Positions 52,632 to 61,419 of a stretch of DNA of 64,000 nucleotides are shown here, in pieces. The stretch is from Acinetobacter haemolyticus CIP 64.3 = MTCC 9819. GTDB taxonomy: Bacteria > Pseudomonadota > Gammaproteobacteria > Pseudomonadales > Moraxellaceae. Below the pieces are notes generated by a model. It worked only from the letters and a program-made list of their open reading frames with translations. It ran no database searches and had not been told where the DNA came from. Made by a program: the position numbers and the translations under genes. The stretch spans positions 245,522 to 309,521 of the forward strand of contig NZ_KB849799.1 of the NCBI RefSeq assembly GCF_000369065.1, read 5' to 3'. Position 1 is the first letter of the stretch, and every line of letters begins with the position of its first letter.

Positions 52632-53266
52632 GTAACACTCAGGATTTTGGCTGGCCGATCTGCTAGCTGTTGTTGTGATGTTTGGTAATATTCCCCAAAC
52701 TTGTGATAAAAAGTTTCTCTAAAGCAGTAGTACAACATCGCTGTTTTTTCAGGCATCGGTATTAAACGTTGGCTTTCATAACAAAGCTCTGCCACCACTG
52801 CTGCATAAGGTTTGACGGTATGATCTGGCTCACCCACAATTTTTTTCGCTTTAGAGTGCTCAAAAATATAGAAGCTGAGTAAACGAATAGTTGGGCGTAA
52901 AAAACCTTTACCGAACACTGATTTGTCACCAAATAGCAAATGCCAACCGAGATCATTGTCATCACCATCGTAATAACGGCCTAAACGATCTCGTTTACCC
53001 TCATAAATTTCGGTATAGCCCACATCTTTGCCATCAATTCCGACGATCAATAAACGGTGATGGTCATCTGCAAGCATTTTGTCGAAGTAAACTTGTAACT
53101 CCAGTTCCGATTTATTTAGCTGCCACTGTGGAATCACATGTGGTTCATGCATCCATTTGTGCAATAAAGGAATATCCTGCGGATATTTCACTTGTCGTAA
53201 GTAGTACTGAGTTCCATCTTCAAAGTATTCAAAATAATCTGGTAATTGCTGAGAGATTGTTTTCAT
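52628..53266 (-). CDS. acbD: Siderophore N-acyltransferase (AcbD, IucB/RhbD-like)
   Basis: A 212-residue GNAT-fold protein. It has the AlcB/IucB-like segment PLLHKWMHEPHVIPQWQLNKSELELQVYF, then GYTEIYEGKRDRLGRYY and DNDLGWHLLFGDKSVFGKGFL, which resembles the acyl-CoA binding loop, and a later KKIVGEPD. It should acylate the N-hydroxylated diamine made by AcbB. In acinetoferrin the acyl group is octenoyl; in schizokinen or rhizobactin it is acetyl. The choice cannot be told from the sequence. Confidence 0.82.
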   Translation of the reverse strand: MKTISQQLPDYFEYFEDGTQYYLRQVKYPQDIPLLHKWMHEPHVIPQWQLNKSELELQVYFDKMLADDHHRLLIVGIDGKDVGYTEIYEGKRDRLGRYYDGDDNDLGWHLLFGDKSVFGKGFLRPTIRLLSFYIFEHSKAKKIVGEPDHTVKPYAAVVAELCYESQRLIPMPEKTAMLYYCFRETFYHKFGEYYQTSQQQLADRPAKILSVT

Positions 53267-53293
53267 ATCGAACCTATAAAATGACGAATAAAA

Positions 53294-55111
53294 TTAGCCC
53301 ACTTTCGCTTGGCGAGGTTGCTGTGCCCACGTTTTCAATGTTTCTGGGCTAACTGGATTTGCAATGGGATCAAGAAAGACAGGCACAGGACGCTCTGCTT
53401 CATCGTTATAACTTGTGGTAAATAGACGTACACGGTTTAGGCAAATTTTGGTGTAGTTAGGACGCAGCATGGCGAATTTATCAGCACGTTCAGCCAGTTC
53501 TGGATGTTTGTGGTTAAATTCAACAATTGTGTTGGAAATGGTCTGCCAGAAATCAAGCTCAGAATATTCAGGATAGTCTTGCAAGAACACATTACAGATA
53601 TAGCGGTAATGAACCATGAACAGACCAGTGAAGATAAAATGACTTAGATCGGTCGCCTCATGTCGTAATAACAAAGCCGCTTCAGGTGGTAACTGAGCTA
53701 ACTCAGGGAAATCCTCATCCACCAAATTAATGTCATCAATGAAATCTTTTAATACCATAGCTTTTGGTACTCCATTTTCATGTACCAACATCGTGTTCTC
53801 ACCGTGTGGTGAAAATGCCAAACCATAGCGGTATAAGCAAAGTAATAATGGACTCATACTTACTTGAGCAAATTGTGCTAACCAAGCCAAAGGGCTTAAA
53901 CCTGATGCCTGGATCAACACGCTCAAGATCGATTGACCTGAAATATCACGGTGTAACAATGCTGCTTGAGATAACACTTGATGAGATGAATCAACATAAC
54001 GATCAACACTTTCACGCCATAAACAACCGAACAGCTCTTTAAATTGATACGGTGCGCCATCAATGCGATCGAAACAAGGCTGATGGATAGTTAAAGTCGC
54101 AACTTCACCTAAGAAAATCACACCTGTATTTTGTAAGTCTTGATCTTGTTGATGAATTCTTTTTAACCATGCGGTCACTGCTGGAGCTGCTAGATTACGC
54201 TTTGAGGGTAATCCACGATAAACAGCGGTATTAAAAATACTGACAGGCAACTTAATGTAATGGCGTTGTAGGTTTGACGTATTGCATAATGTGCGGATTG
54301 ATTGCATCGGCACATAGCTATCTTGGCTGATATTCAGCTCAATGATTTTCTGATCGACAATCTCATTGGCATAAGTCGGAACGAGCCATTGATGCCATTG
54401 CCATGCGTGTACTGGAATTAAAAAGTAATTTTGCGGGTCTAGATTTTTTTCTTGGAGAATATTGATGAATTGCTGTAGTTCATTGGCATCAAATTCATGT
54501 TGATATAAACCGCAGGCACTCCAATCTTCAGTACTTCGATACTCTGCCAAATCACGATGTACGGCTAACCACAATACTTTAACTTCAGGTGAAAGCTCTG
54601 GTGCAGCGCTTAAATAATCATCATAACCAAAACCCATACGCCCTTTACTCATGATGAGCCAGGGATGACCACGTAGCATGCCTTCAACTTTGTAATGTGG
54701 CTCTGTCAAAACCGCTATACTTGGCAAACGTGTTTCATTGAACAAATGTGCTTCTGCAAGCCAAGTATTATTCATTTCTTTGATCAAATACGCTTTGGTA
54801 AATGGCTTAACATTAGAACTGTCAGACATTGCGACAATGAACTCATGTAAGTTCCAAGCAGGTTGATCATTTTCCTGACTATGAGTCACATCGCGTACCG
54901 AAGCTTCCTGAATATTCCAGTGTCCGAGTAGATATTGATTTCCTTGAAACTCATACTGACGATTGCCTAAATCTAAACGATAACGCCCTGCTGACAATGC
55001 TTTAACTTCAATAATTTCTTCGTATAGAAACTCTGCAATCGCCATTTCAATAAGACGTTGTCCTGCGGCACGCCATTGCTGCTGATTAATTTTTAAAGTT
55101 GCAAAGTTCAT
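53294..55111 (-). CDS. acbC: IucA/IucC-family NIS siderophore synthetase (AcbC)
   Basis: A 605-residue synthetase joining citrate and an acylated hydroxydiamine. Motifs are LIMSKGRMGFGYDDYL (ATP-binding, the GHP-K-like region), HPWLIM, FLIPVHAWQWHQWL, SIRTLCN, RYGLAFSPHGENTML (the HxxN catalytic region) and the FhuF-like C-terminal part (IFTGLFMVHYRYICNVFL). Together with the second synthetase at 56582 it builds a symmetric or near-symmetric citrate siderophore. It overlaps acbB by ATGA and is separated from acbD by 27 bases. Confidence 0.92.
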   Translation of the reverse strand: MNFATLKINQQQWRAAGQRLIEMAIAEFLYEEIIEVKALSAGRYRLDLGNRQYEFQGNQYLLGHWNIQEASVRDVTHSQENDQPAWNLHEFIVAMSDSSNVKPFTKAYLIKEMNNTWLAEAHLFNETRLPSIAVLTEPHYKVEGMLRGHPWLIMSKGRMGFGYDDYLSAAPELSPEVKVLWLAVHRDLAEYRSTEDWSACGLYQHEFDANELQQFINILQEKNLDPQNYFLIPVHAWQWHQWLVPTYANEIVDQKIIELNISQDSYVPMQSIRTLCNTSNLQRHYIKLPVSIFNTAVYRGLPSKRNLAAPAVTAWLKRIHQQDQDLQNTGVIFLGEVATLTIHQPCFDRIDGAPYQFKELFGCLWRESVDRYVDSSHQVLSQAALLHRDISGQSILSVLIQASGLSPLAWLAQFAQVSMSPLLLCLYRYGLAFSPHGENTMLVHENGVPKAMVLKDFIDDINLVDEDFPELAQLPPEAALLLRHEATDLSHFIFTGLFMVHYRYICNVFLQDYPEYSELDFWQTISNTIVEFNHKHPELAERADKFAMLRPNYTKICLNRVRLFTTSYNDEAERPVPVFLDPIANPVSPETLKTWAQQPRQAKVG

Positions 55112-56589
55112 ATCAGTTTCTCATATGTTGAATGTACAGAAGCAGTTTGTGTACGAGTGTTTGCACCACGACGATTAGGATGCGCCGTCATCACGTTCTG
55201 TTCTGTTTTCTTGAAAATTGAATGGTTTTTATTGGGAGAATTTTCGCAAAGGCACTCGTTTGATTGTGCTTTGTCATCTGCCATACAAATTTTTGGATTT
55301 TGAGAGAGATTAAAGTGTTGGAATGTCTGCGCTTGATTGCCTAATTCATAAAGAGGCTCAGCAAGCAATTGATTAATGATCGTTGCTGCACGATAAGCAC
55401 CAAGACCTAAATCAGGTGTGCCGACACCATGACTATGCATTTCCTGATTTTGAACAAAAATATGACCATTCAGCCGATGTACAACACGATAGTCGTCTGT
55501 AATCTGCCAACGCTGTTTATGATCAAACTCTATGTATGGCTTGAGCAACTGCATAAAACCAAAATCAGGCGTGAAATAACCCGTCGCGGCTACAAGAAAA
55601 TCACAGTCGAGATGAAAAGACTGAGCTGTAGCACGATGCTGGAAATGCAGTCGGATTTTTTGTGTATCCAATGCTTCTGCATCTTTCAAATCACATTGAC
55701 TATGTAAATGTGTCTGTAAGCTTTGACCTGCAATACTGCGGTGATAAAATTTCTGATAAATTTCACGAATGGTTTTTGCGCTAATTCCCTTGTATAACAA
55801 GGCTTGTTGCTTTAACTGATGTTCCTTTTGCTGCACAGTCAAATCATAAAAATGCTGAGCATAATCTGGACTAAAATGTTCCAAACCTAATGGCGCATAC
55901 TCCATCGGGAAGAAACCCTGAGAACGCGTAAACCAATGCAAATCAAACTGATGATTGACAGTATCTTGCTGTTCATCAAATAAGTCGATAAACACTTCAG
56001 CTGCAGATTGTCCAGAACCAAGTACGACCACATCGCCATGTAAATCTGTATCGGCATGCGTCATATACTGTGCTGAATGAAGACATTGTTGTGGACGGAT
56101 TTTCTGAATTTTTGCCAAACATTCAGGCAAATAAGGCACATTGCCACTACCAACCACCAAATGACGGCATAAATAACTTTGCTGAACACCGTTTGATTCA
56201 ACGACTACTTTAAAACCTATCGTTTGAGGTTCAATCTTTAGAACCTGCGACTGGTATTCGATACAATCAAGTTGTTCTGCAACCCATTGGCAATAATGGT
56301 TGTATTCACAACGTGGAATATGTGGCTGCTCTAAAAAGTAAAACTTATACAAACGTTGCTGATGACGCAGATAATTCAAAAAACTAAATGGACTGGTTGG
56401 ATCAACCATCGAGACCAAATCTGCCATAAATGGCACTTGTAATACCGTATTAGGTAGTTGCATACCTGCATGCCAATCAAATTGCGCCTTTTGCTCAAAA
56501 AACACGTAATTGAGTGAGCTTTTGTTTTGTAGCAAACTAGCAAGACTTAAATTAAAAGGCCCTAGACCAACTCCAATAAAATCAAGCAT
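55108..56589 (-). CDS. acbB: Lysine/diamine N-hydroxylase (AcbB, IucD-like) with C-terminal tail
   Basis: A 493-residue FAD and NADPH-dependent N-monooxygenase. The FAD motif is DFIGVGLGPFNLSLASLL, the substrate segment MQLPNTVLQVPFMADLVSMVDPTSPFSFLNYL, NADP motif VVVLGSGQSAAEVFIDL, and the C-terminal signature DFLVAATGY. It probably hydroxylates 1,3-diaminopropane. The last 60 residues (after YELGNQAQTFQHF) are polar, low-complexity and do not look conserved; typical members are about 430-445 residues. Start: AGAAGG lies nine bases before the ATG at 56589. Confidence 0.9.
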   Translation of the reverse strand: MLDFIGVGLGPFNLSLASLLQNKSSLNYVFFEQKAQFDWHAGMQLPNTVLQVPFMADLVSMVDPTSPFSFLNYLRHQQRLYKFYFLEQPHIPRCEYNHYCQWVAEQLDCIEYQSQVLKIEPQTIGFKVVVESNGVQQSYLCRHLVVGSGNVPYLPECLAKIQKIRPQQCLHSAQYMTHADTDLHGDVVVLGSGQSAAEVFIDLFDEQQDTVNHQFDLHWFTRSQGFFPMEYAPLGLEHFSPDYAQHFYDLTVQQKEHQLKQQALLYKGISAKTIREIYQKFYHRSIAGQSLQTHLHSQCDLKDAEALDTQKIRLHFQHRATAQSFHLDCDFLVAATGYFTPDFGFMQLLKPYIEFDHKQRWQITDDYRVVHRLNGHIFVQNQEMHSHGVGTPDLGLGAYRAATIINQLLAEPLYELGNQAQTFQHFNLSQNPKICMADDKAQSNECLCENSPNKNHSIFKKTEQNVMTAHPNRRGANTRTQTASVHSTYEKLI

Positions 56590-58366
56590 AACTGACATCC
56601 TTCTGTGAAATACGCAGCGGATTTGGCAGTTGCACGTAAACAGATTGATTTTCTACAGGTGCGATCAACTCGTCTAATTCATGCAAACGTGTCAGCAAGT
56701 TGCCTTTATAAGGCAGCGTTGAATTGAACAGTAGTCCTTGTATTAAGGTACTCTCAGGATATTGCTGTAATTGCTCTTCTACAAATCCAGTTAGATGCGC
56801 TAACAATTCATCTTCAGTAATATAGCCTGTTGCACCGATGGCATTAATAATCCCGAACAAAGTATTGCCAAAGAAATAATAACTAAAACGTTCATCAACA
56901 AAAGCTTTCGGACCTACCGCAAAGGCTTTTTCTTTCAGTTCAGGAAGTGCTTGCAGAATTTCAGTGGCAAATTCTTCAATATAATAAAAACCTTGGTTAT
57001 CACGTAACCATAAAGTTTTAGGAAAATGGTTTTCGAGTTCTAATAATACATTTTGTTGATGTGACTCAAATGCCATACCATAACGATGGTATAGATACAT
57101 CAAAGGCTGCAAACTGACTTCGAGGAACCGATTAAACCAATCTGAAGCAATCTCTGAAACTTCAGCATCAGGATGGGCTTTCGCAATTTTTGCAAATAAG
57201 GCATTAAAACGATTTAAAGGCTTAATCGGATGATCTTGGCACAAAGATGCGATACAAGTGACTTGTTGTTGTGGATGGAATGGTTGATCTCGGAAAATAC
57301 AAATACTTTCATTGATCACTTCATCATCGATTTTTAAAGCGATCCAAGCTGGATCATTGACTGCTTTTAGACTTGGACACTGTTTAAGAATATTTTGCCC
57401 AAACTCACTATGCCACAGACGATGTGTCAATTCACCACGATGACATTCTTTGGCCAAATTCACTCGAATAGAATTGGTAATCATCACTGAAAGTGACGGC
57501 TTCACCATCCAAGGTGCATTGAAGCTCGCTAATGTGCGTATGGAAGTGGTTGGAGAGAATTGCCAACCACGCAAGCCCAAATCAATCAGTTGCCCTGTTT
57601 GCTTTAATCGTTCAAACCAAGCTTTGCCCTGTAAATAACGCGCTTGCCATGGATGTAAAGGAAGTAACTTATATTCCGCATGTGTCTTTAATAAATTGAG
57701 ATCACTTTCAGATAAATACCACTGTAACGCGGTTTTTAATTGCGCTGAAATAGGTTCATCAGTCGCACTACCTTCTGCAATATAATCTTGGTGCACTAGC
57801 CAATAATGAAGTTGAGTCTTACCTTTATTTTCAGGAGAAAAGTTCAACCAATCTTCATGAACAAAGCCTGTCCTACTTTTTGGCGCGGGATGCATACTAT
57901 GCCCTAAAATCAAAGCTTGCTCTGTTTCAATAAAGCTTTGCCCTGCTTTTACTAAATCATCAAATTCATATTCACGATTTTGTAAAAACTGTTGTAGCGC
58001 ATCTCGACTTTGAATCCATTTTTCAACTAATGAAGCAGCATCTAGATGAACAGCGGCTTCTTGAACAAGTTCTTCTAGCAACAACCCAACAATTGCTACA
58101 GGACTAAATACCTTAATTTTTTCATCGATAATAATTTGCGGAAGATCTGCTAAGCGATGTCGCCCCACACAGCTCACATAAGATAAAGGGAAAAAGCAAC
58201 GTGCTTGAATAGAGGTAATCGGTATTGATAACAGCGTCAAACCTTGGCTAAACGTCTGTAGTTGAAGAGATTGCTGACTTTTATGAAGCAAGTGACCTTT
58301 GCCAGTTTCTTGCGTATATGCATTGACGAAATGTTGTAACGCCAACCGATTAGCAAGTGATTGCAT
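56582..58366 (-). CDS. acbA: IucA/IucC-family NIS siderophore synthetase (AcbA)
   Basis: A 594-residue synthetase. Motifs are LILGHSMHPAPKSRTGFVHEDW (the ATP site), KLLPLHPWQARYL, SPTTSIRTLASFNAPWM, RYGMAFESHQQNVLLEL and C-terminal YYFFGNTLFGIINAIGA. First gene of the leftward siderophore operon. The start at 58366 (MQSLANRLAL) has AGGA about ten bases upstream; the frame is open to 58441 but is not used. Expression should be iron-repressed: a Fur-type palindrome at 58467-58485 overlaps the promoter. Confidence 0.93.
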   Translation of the reverse strand: MQSLANRLALQHFVNAYTQETGKGHLLHKSQQSLQLQTFSQGLTLLSIPITSIQARCFFPLSYVSCVGRHRLADLPQIIIDEKIKVFSPVAIVGLLLEELVQEAAVHLDAASLVEKWIQSRDALQQFLQNREYEFDDLVKAGQSFIETEQALILGHSMHPAPKSRTGFVHEDWLNFSPENKGKTQLHYWLVHQDYIAEGSATDEPISAQLKTALQWYLSESDLNLLKTHAEYKLLPLHPWQARYLQGKAWFERLKQTGQLIDLGLRGWQFSPTTSIRTLASFNAPWMVKPSLSVMITNSIRVNLAKECHRGELTHRLWHSEFGQNILKQCPSLKAVNDPAWIALKIDDEVINESICIFRDQPFHPQQQVTCIASLCQDHPIKPLNRFNALFAKIAKAHPDAEVSEIASDWFNRFLEVSLQPLMYLYHRYGMAFESHQQNVLLELENHFPKTLWLRDNQGFYYIEEFATEILQALPELKEKAFAVGPKAFVDERFSYYFFGNTLFGIINAIGATGYITEDELLAHLTGFVEEQLQQYPESTLIQGLLFNSTLPYKGNLLTRLHELDELIAPVENQSVYVQLPNPLRISQKDVSYA

Positions 58367-58466
58367 CTGTCGATATCCTCTTTCAAAAGAGTTAATTTGT
58401 TTTTCGAAATGTTTTAGGCCTGAAACACATCTTAAGTACAAGGGAGTTTGTAGTTAAGATGGAACT

Positions 58467-58485
58467 AATGATAATTATTATCATT
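58467..58485 (-). promoter_or_regulatory. Fur box, perfect palindrome
   Basis: AATGATAAT-T-ATTATCATT, an uninterrupted inverted repeat of the Fur consensus half-sites. See the promoter entry for its placement. Confidence 0.85.
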
Positions 58486-58496
58486 TACTATTTCAA
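58468..58496 (-). promoter_or_regulatory. Iron-regulated promoter of the siderophore operon with embedded Fur box
   Basis: On the minus strand TTGAAA (58491-58496) and TATCAT (58468-58473) are separated by 17 bp. Between and over them lies a perfect palindromic Fur box, AATGATAATTATTATCATT at 58467-58485. The operator would block RNA polymerase directly. The acbA start codon is about 100 bp downstream. Confidence 0.75.
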
Positions 58497-58582
58497 TTCC
58501 ATAAAAGAACCTAGAAAAACAGCACTAAATCATTGAATTTATTTTGTTTAATAAGGGATATTGCTCAGTAAAGATACAAAAA

Positions 58583-58601
58583 GATAATAATAATTCTCAT
58601 T
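58583..58601 (-). promoter_or_regulatory. Second, imperfect Fur-box-like site
   Basis: GATAATAATAATTCTCATT keeps two of three hexamer-like units. It lies 217 bp upstream of acbA, farther from the start codon than the first site. Confidence 0.45.
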
Positions 58602-58687
58602 AAATAAAATGATCAGCTTGTAGCCATCAATAGTTTTTATAGATGTATAAAATTTTTAAATAGTCTCAAATGTAATATTTCCCCACA

Positions 58688-59155
58688 TCAAAAATCTAAT
58701 ATGTCAAAAAATGAAGCATTTAATAAACTTGCCAAATCTTGCGGCTTTAGTCCAATATCAAGCCCACGCTTTCCACCACTAACGTAAATTTTATCAAATG
58801 CTTGTGCACTTTTATCGATCACAGTCTTTAAGCGTTTCTTTTGACCCAAGGGGCTAATCCCCCCAACAAGATAGCCAGTCAAACGCTCAGCATCTTTGGG
58901 ATTTGCCATCTGCAACTTTTTACAACCAACTGCAGAAGCAACCTTTTTCAAATTTAATAGATGGTTTACAGGTAATATCGCAATAAAAAAGTTTTTTTCA
59001 TCAGTAACCATCAACGTTTTAAATACTTCTTCAACATTCAAATTTAGTTTTTCAGCAGCTTCTAGACCGAAACTTTTAGCATTTACATCATGCTCATATT
59101 CATGAATTGAAAAAGGTATTTTGTGTTTTTCAAGCAATTTACAAGCTGGCGTCAT
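58688..59155 (-). CDS. ybaK: Cys-tRNA(Pro) deacylase
   Basis: A 155-residue YbaK/EbsC-type editing protein that clears cysteine mischarged on tRNA(Pro). Family segments are [57 protein letters not shown] and [19 protein letters not shown] with the catalytic-lysine-region [10 protein letters not shown]. Length is normal. It is a single gene, leftward, with no operon partner. Confidence 0.93.
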   Translation of the reverse strand: MTPACKLLEKHKIPFSIHEYEHDVNAKSFGLEAAEKLNLNVEEVFKTLMVTDEKNFFIAILPVNHLLNLKKVASAVGCKKLQMANPKDAERLTGYLVGGISPLGQKKRLKTVIDKSAQAFDKIYVSGGKRGLDIGLKPQDLASLLNASFFDILDF

Positions 59156-59223
59156 GATTACTCAGTGATGTTATAAAAATTTTAAAGTGGGAATAGTGTA
59201 GCATTTTAGGTTAAATGTTTAAA

Positions 59224-59240
59224 TTTACTTAGGCTATTTT
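59224..59240 (+). repeat. 17-bp direct repeat, copy 1
   Basis: TTTACTTAGGCTATTTT, identical to 59663-59679. Each copy lies in a promoter region and is followed closely by an AT-rich stretch (TATAAAT type). Confidence 0.75.
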
Positions 59241-59321
59241 TGATATAAATCTATTCTTGATAATTACTCAACTACCCGCATATATTCTTCAATGTTGATC
59301 AAAAATAGGACCTGCAATCAA

Positions 59322-59627
59322 ATGAGCTACAAACATAATAATCTAATGGCAATGCGCCAAAACTACTGGAATGATGAGTCTTCAAGTATCGTACAGGCTG
59401 AAAAACAATTGCTTAAACACACCTTAATTGAAGAAGGGATCTTTAAAGACGCGACTTTAGAAGATACCAAATATTTTTTCTTTACCCTGCCCAGTATTAT
59501 TATTGTTAAAGCTCATGCATTAGGTTTTCACCATAATTCAGTCAAACAAATGTTAAAGCAGCACATCCAAAGTAACCGTACTTATTTGATGAAAAAATCT
59601 GAATTAAAAATTCAGTTTAGAATTTAA
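59322..59627 (+). CDS. Small protein of unknown function
   Basis: A 101-residue basic protein, starting MSYKHNNLMAMRQNYWNDESS. No signal peptide, membrane helix or recognised motif. A strand-helix region (TLEDTKYFFFTLPSIIIVKAHALGF) and a helix-rich end (NSVKQMLKQHIQSNRTYLMKK) are the only visible features. The start at 59322 is chosen because a weak GGA lies 12 bases upstream; 59292 is possible. A 17-bp exact direct repeat flanks the gene (59224 and 59663). Confidence 0.6.
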   Translation: MSYKHNNLMAMRQNYWNDESSSIVQAEKQLLKHTLIEEGIFKDATLEDTKYFFFTLPSIIIVKAHALGFHHNSVKQMLKQHIQSNRTYLMKKSELKIQFRI

Positions 59628-59662
59628 TGTAGAGATCCATTAGCGTCTAAAAAATTCGATTA

Positions 59663-59679
59663 TTTACTTAGGCTATTTT
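59663..59679 (+). repeat. 17-bp direct repeat, copy 2
   Basis: Same 17 bases as copy 1, 439 bp downstream and 140 bp before the ABC1-kinase start. Confidence 0.75.
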
Positions 59680-59818
59680 ATAAATATTGATCTATTTCAC
59701 AAATTTAGACTGATAATTCAAGAGATTGAACTATTTTAATACGTTCAAACGCTGTAATATCCACTACAATTTACGCTCAGCTTTCAACCCTCCGATTTCA
59801 GCATAGGATTTTTCTTTC

Positions 59819-61192
59819 ATGTCAGATCAGAACGATAAGCTCAAGAACCTAAAAACCTCATCTGTGGATCGTCGCTTATCTATCGCTAAAGCCTCATTAC
59901 TTGCTGGAACACGTTGGGCAACCGCAAGTGCTACTTCTATGTTTTCAAGTGAAGAAGATAAAGAAAAGAAACGTAAGAAAGCGATGGCTGAACAAGCTCA
60001 TTATTTGGTTTCTGAAATTGGAAAGTTAAAAGGCTCGATCGTAAAAATCGGGCAAATGATGGCCTTATATGGCGAACATTTCCTGCCTGAAGAAATTACT
60101 CAAGCATTAAACACGCTGAACAACCAAACTGTTGCTTTGGCTTGGCCTGCTATTAAAGCACATTTACAAGAACAACTAGGCTCTAGAATGGACGATCTGA
60201 CCATCGACCATGAGCCAATCGGTACAGCTTCATTAGCTCAAGTACATCGTGCTATCCGTAAATCGGATGGTTTAGAATTAGTGCTTAAAATCCAATATCC
60301 AGGTGTAGCTGAAGCGATTGATTCAGATATGAATCTGTTCAAAAACATGCTTAAACTCACGCGCATGGTTCCGCAGACCCGTGAATTTGATCAATGGTTT
60401 GATGAAGTTAGAGAAATGATGCATCGAGAAGTTGATTATGGCATCGAAGCTGCGACCACACGTCGCTTTGCTGCACGTTTAAAAGAAGATCCTCGATATA
60501 TTGTCCCTCAGATTGTCAATGAATTCTGTGCTGAAAAAGTGCTCTGTATGACTTTCGAGCGTGGTGTTCCTGTAAACAGCCCTGTCATGCTCTCTTTGCC
60601 ACAAGAACGTAGAAATCAATTGGGCGAAGCATCATTAGAGATCGCAGTACGTGAATTATTTGAATGGGGTGAAATGCAAACCGATCCTAACTTCGGTAAT
60701 TATTTAGTCCGTTTAGGGAACGGTACTGACGTCCGCGATAAAATTGTATTACTTGATTTTGGTGCGATACGTCAATTCGATGAGAATTTGCTGTCTGTTG
60801 CGCGTAACCTAATTCAAGCGGGCTATGATCACGACAAAGCAGCCATGGTCAAAGCGATGACAGGCTACGAATTTTTTGATGGTATGCCAGAAAGTATTAA
60901 ACCAGGCATGGCAGATGTTTTCTTAATTGCAACTGAAGCATTTAGTTGCCCTGAAAACAATCCAGACATGCCTATTGGTATTATAGATGATCAAGATCGC
61001 TATGACTGGAAGAAAAGTCACCTTCATAGTCGAGTGATGCAACAAGCAGCGCAATCAATGGCTTCTCGCTACTTCTCGGTTCCCCCAAAAGAATTTATGT
61101 TTATTAGCCGTAAATTTATTGGTGCATATACCTTTATGACCGTCATTGATGCAAAGACAAACGTCCGTAAAATGATTCGTCAATTTGCATAA
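59819..61192 (+). CDS. ABC1/UbiB-family atypical protein kinase
   Basis: A 457-residue protein with the UbiB hallmark motif KGSIVKIGQMMALYGEHFLPEE (KxGQ), the alanine-rich loop HEPIGTASLAQVHRA in place of the protein-kinase glycine loop, the ion-pair lysine in LVLKIQYPG and the Asp-containing IVLLDFGAIRQF. These atypical kinases support coenzyme Q synthesis or lipid-related processes through an ATPase activity. It lacks the C-terminal membrane helices of UbiB and has no ubi neighbours, so it is a paralogue. Confidence 0.88.
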   Translation: MSDQNDKLKNLKTSSVDRRLSIAKASLLAGTRWATASATSMFSSEEDKEKKRKKAMAEQAHYLVSEIGKLKGSIVKIGQMMALYGEHFLPEEITQALNTLNNQTVALAWPAIKAHLQEQLGSRMDDLTIDHEPIGTASLAQVHRAIRKSDGLELVLKIQYPGVAEAIDSDMNLFKNMLKLTRMVPQTREFDQWFDEVREMMHREVDYGIEAATTRRFAARLKEDPRYIVPQIVNEFCAEKVLCMTFERGVPVNSPVMLSLPQERRNQLGEASLEIAVRELFEWGEMQTDPNFGNYLVRLGNGTDVRDKIVLLDFGAIRQFDENLLSVARNLIQAGYDHDKAAMVKAMTGYEFFDGMPESIKPGMADVFLIATEAFSCPENNPDMPIGIIDDQDRYDWKKSHLHSRVMQQAAQSMASRYFSVPPKEFMFISRKFIGAYTFMTVIDAKTNVRKMIRQFA

Positions 61193-61212
61193 AATACCTA
61201 TACAAAGTCATC

Positions 61213-61250
61213 TTGACCAATCTGATTTGTCAGATTGGTCAATTTTTTTT
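61213..61250 (+). terminator. Rho-independent terminator
   Basis: TTGACCAATCTGA / TCAGATTGGTCAA, a perfect 13-bp stem with TTTG loop, followed by eight Ts, after the ABC1-kinase gene. Confidence 0.95.
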
Positions 61251-61419
61251 AATTTTTATTTTTCATCATTTTTTTAAAATTTTAAAAAACAATAAGATAA
61301 ATCCACTTAGGTATTCACATTACGCTTTATCGTTCTCAATTCAGCGTGTCAAAGAAGACATAGTTTTTTTAACTGGGGCATGTCAGCATGAATTTACAAT
61401 CATCCCCTAGGATAAAGTC

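Larger units (their letters stand above)
58367..58687. other. Siderophore-operon promoter region, 321 bp
   Basis: AT-rich spacer between acbA and ybaK. It contains the two Fur-like sites and the promoter; no other gene or RNA was seen. Confidence 0.7.
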
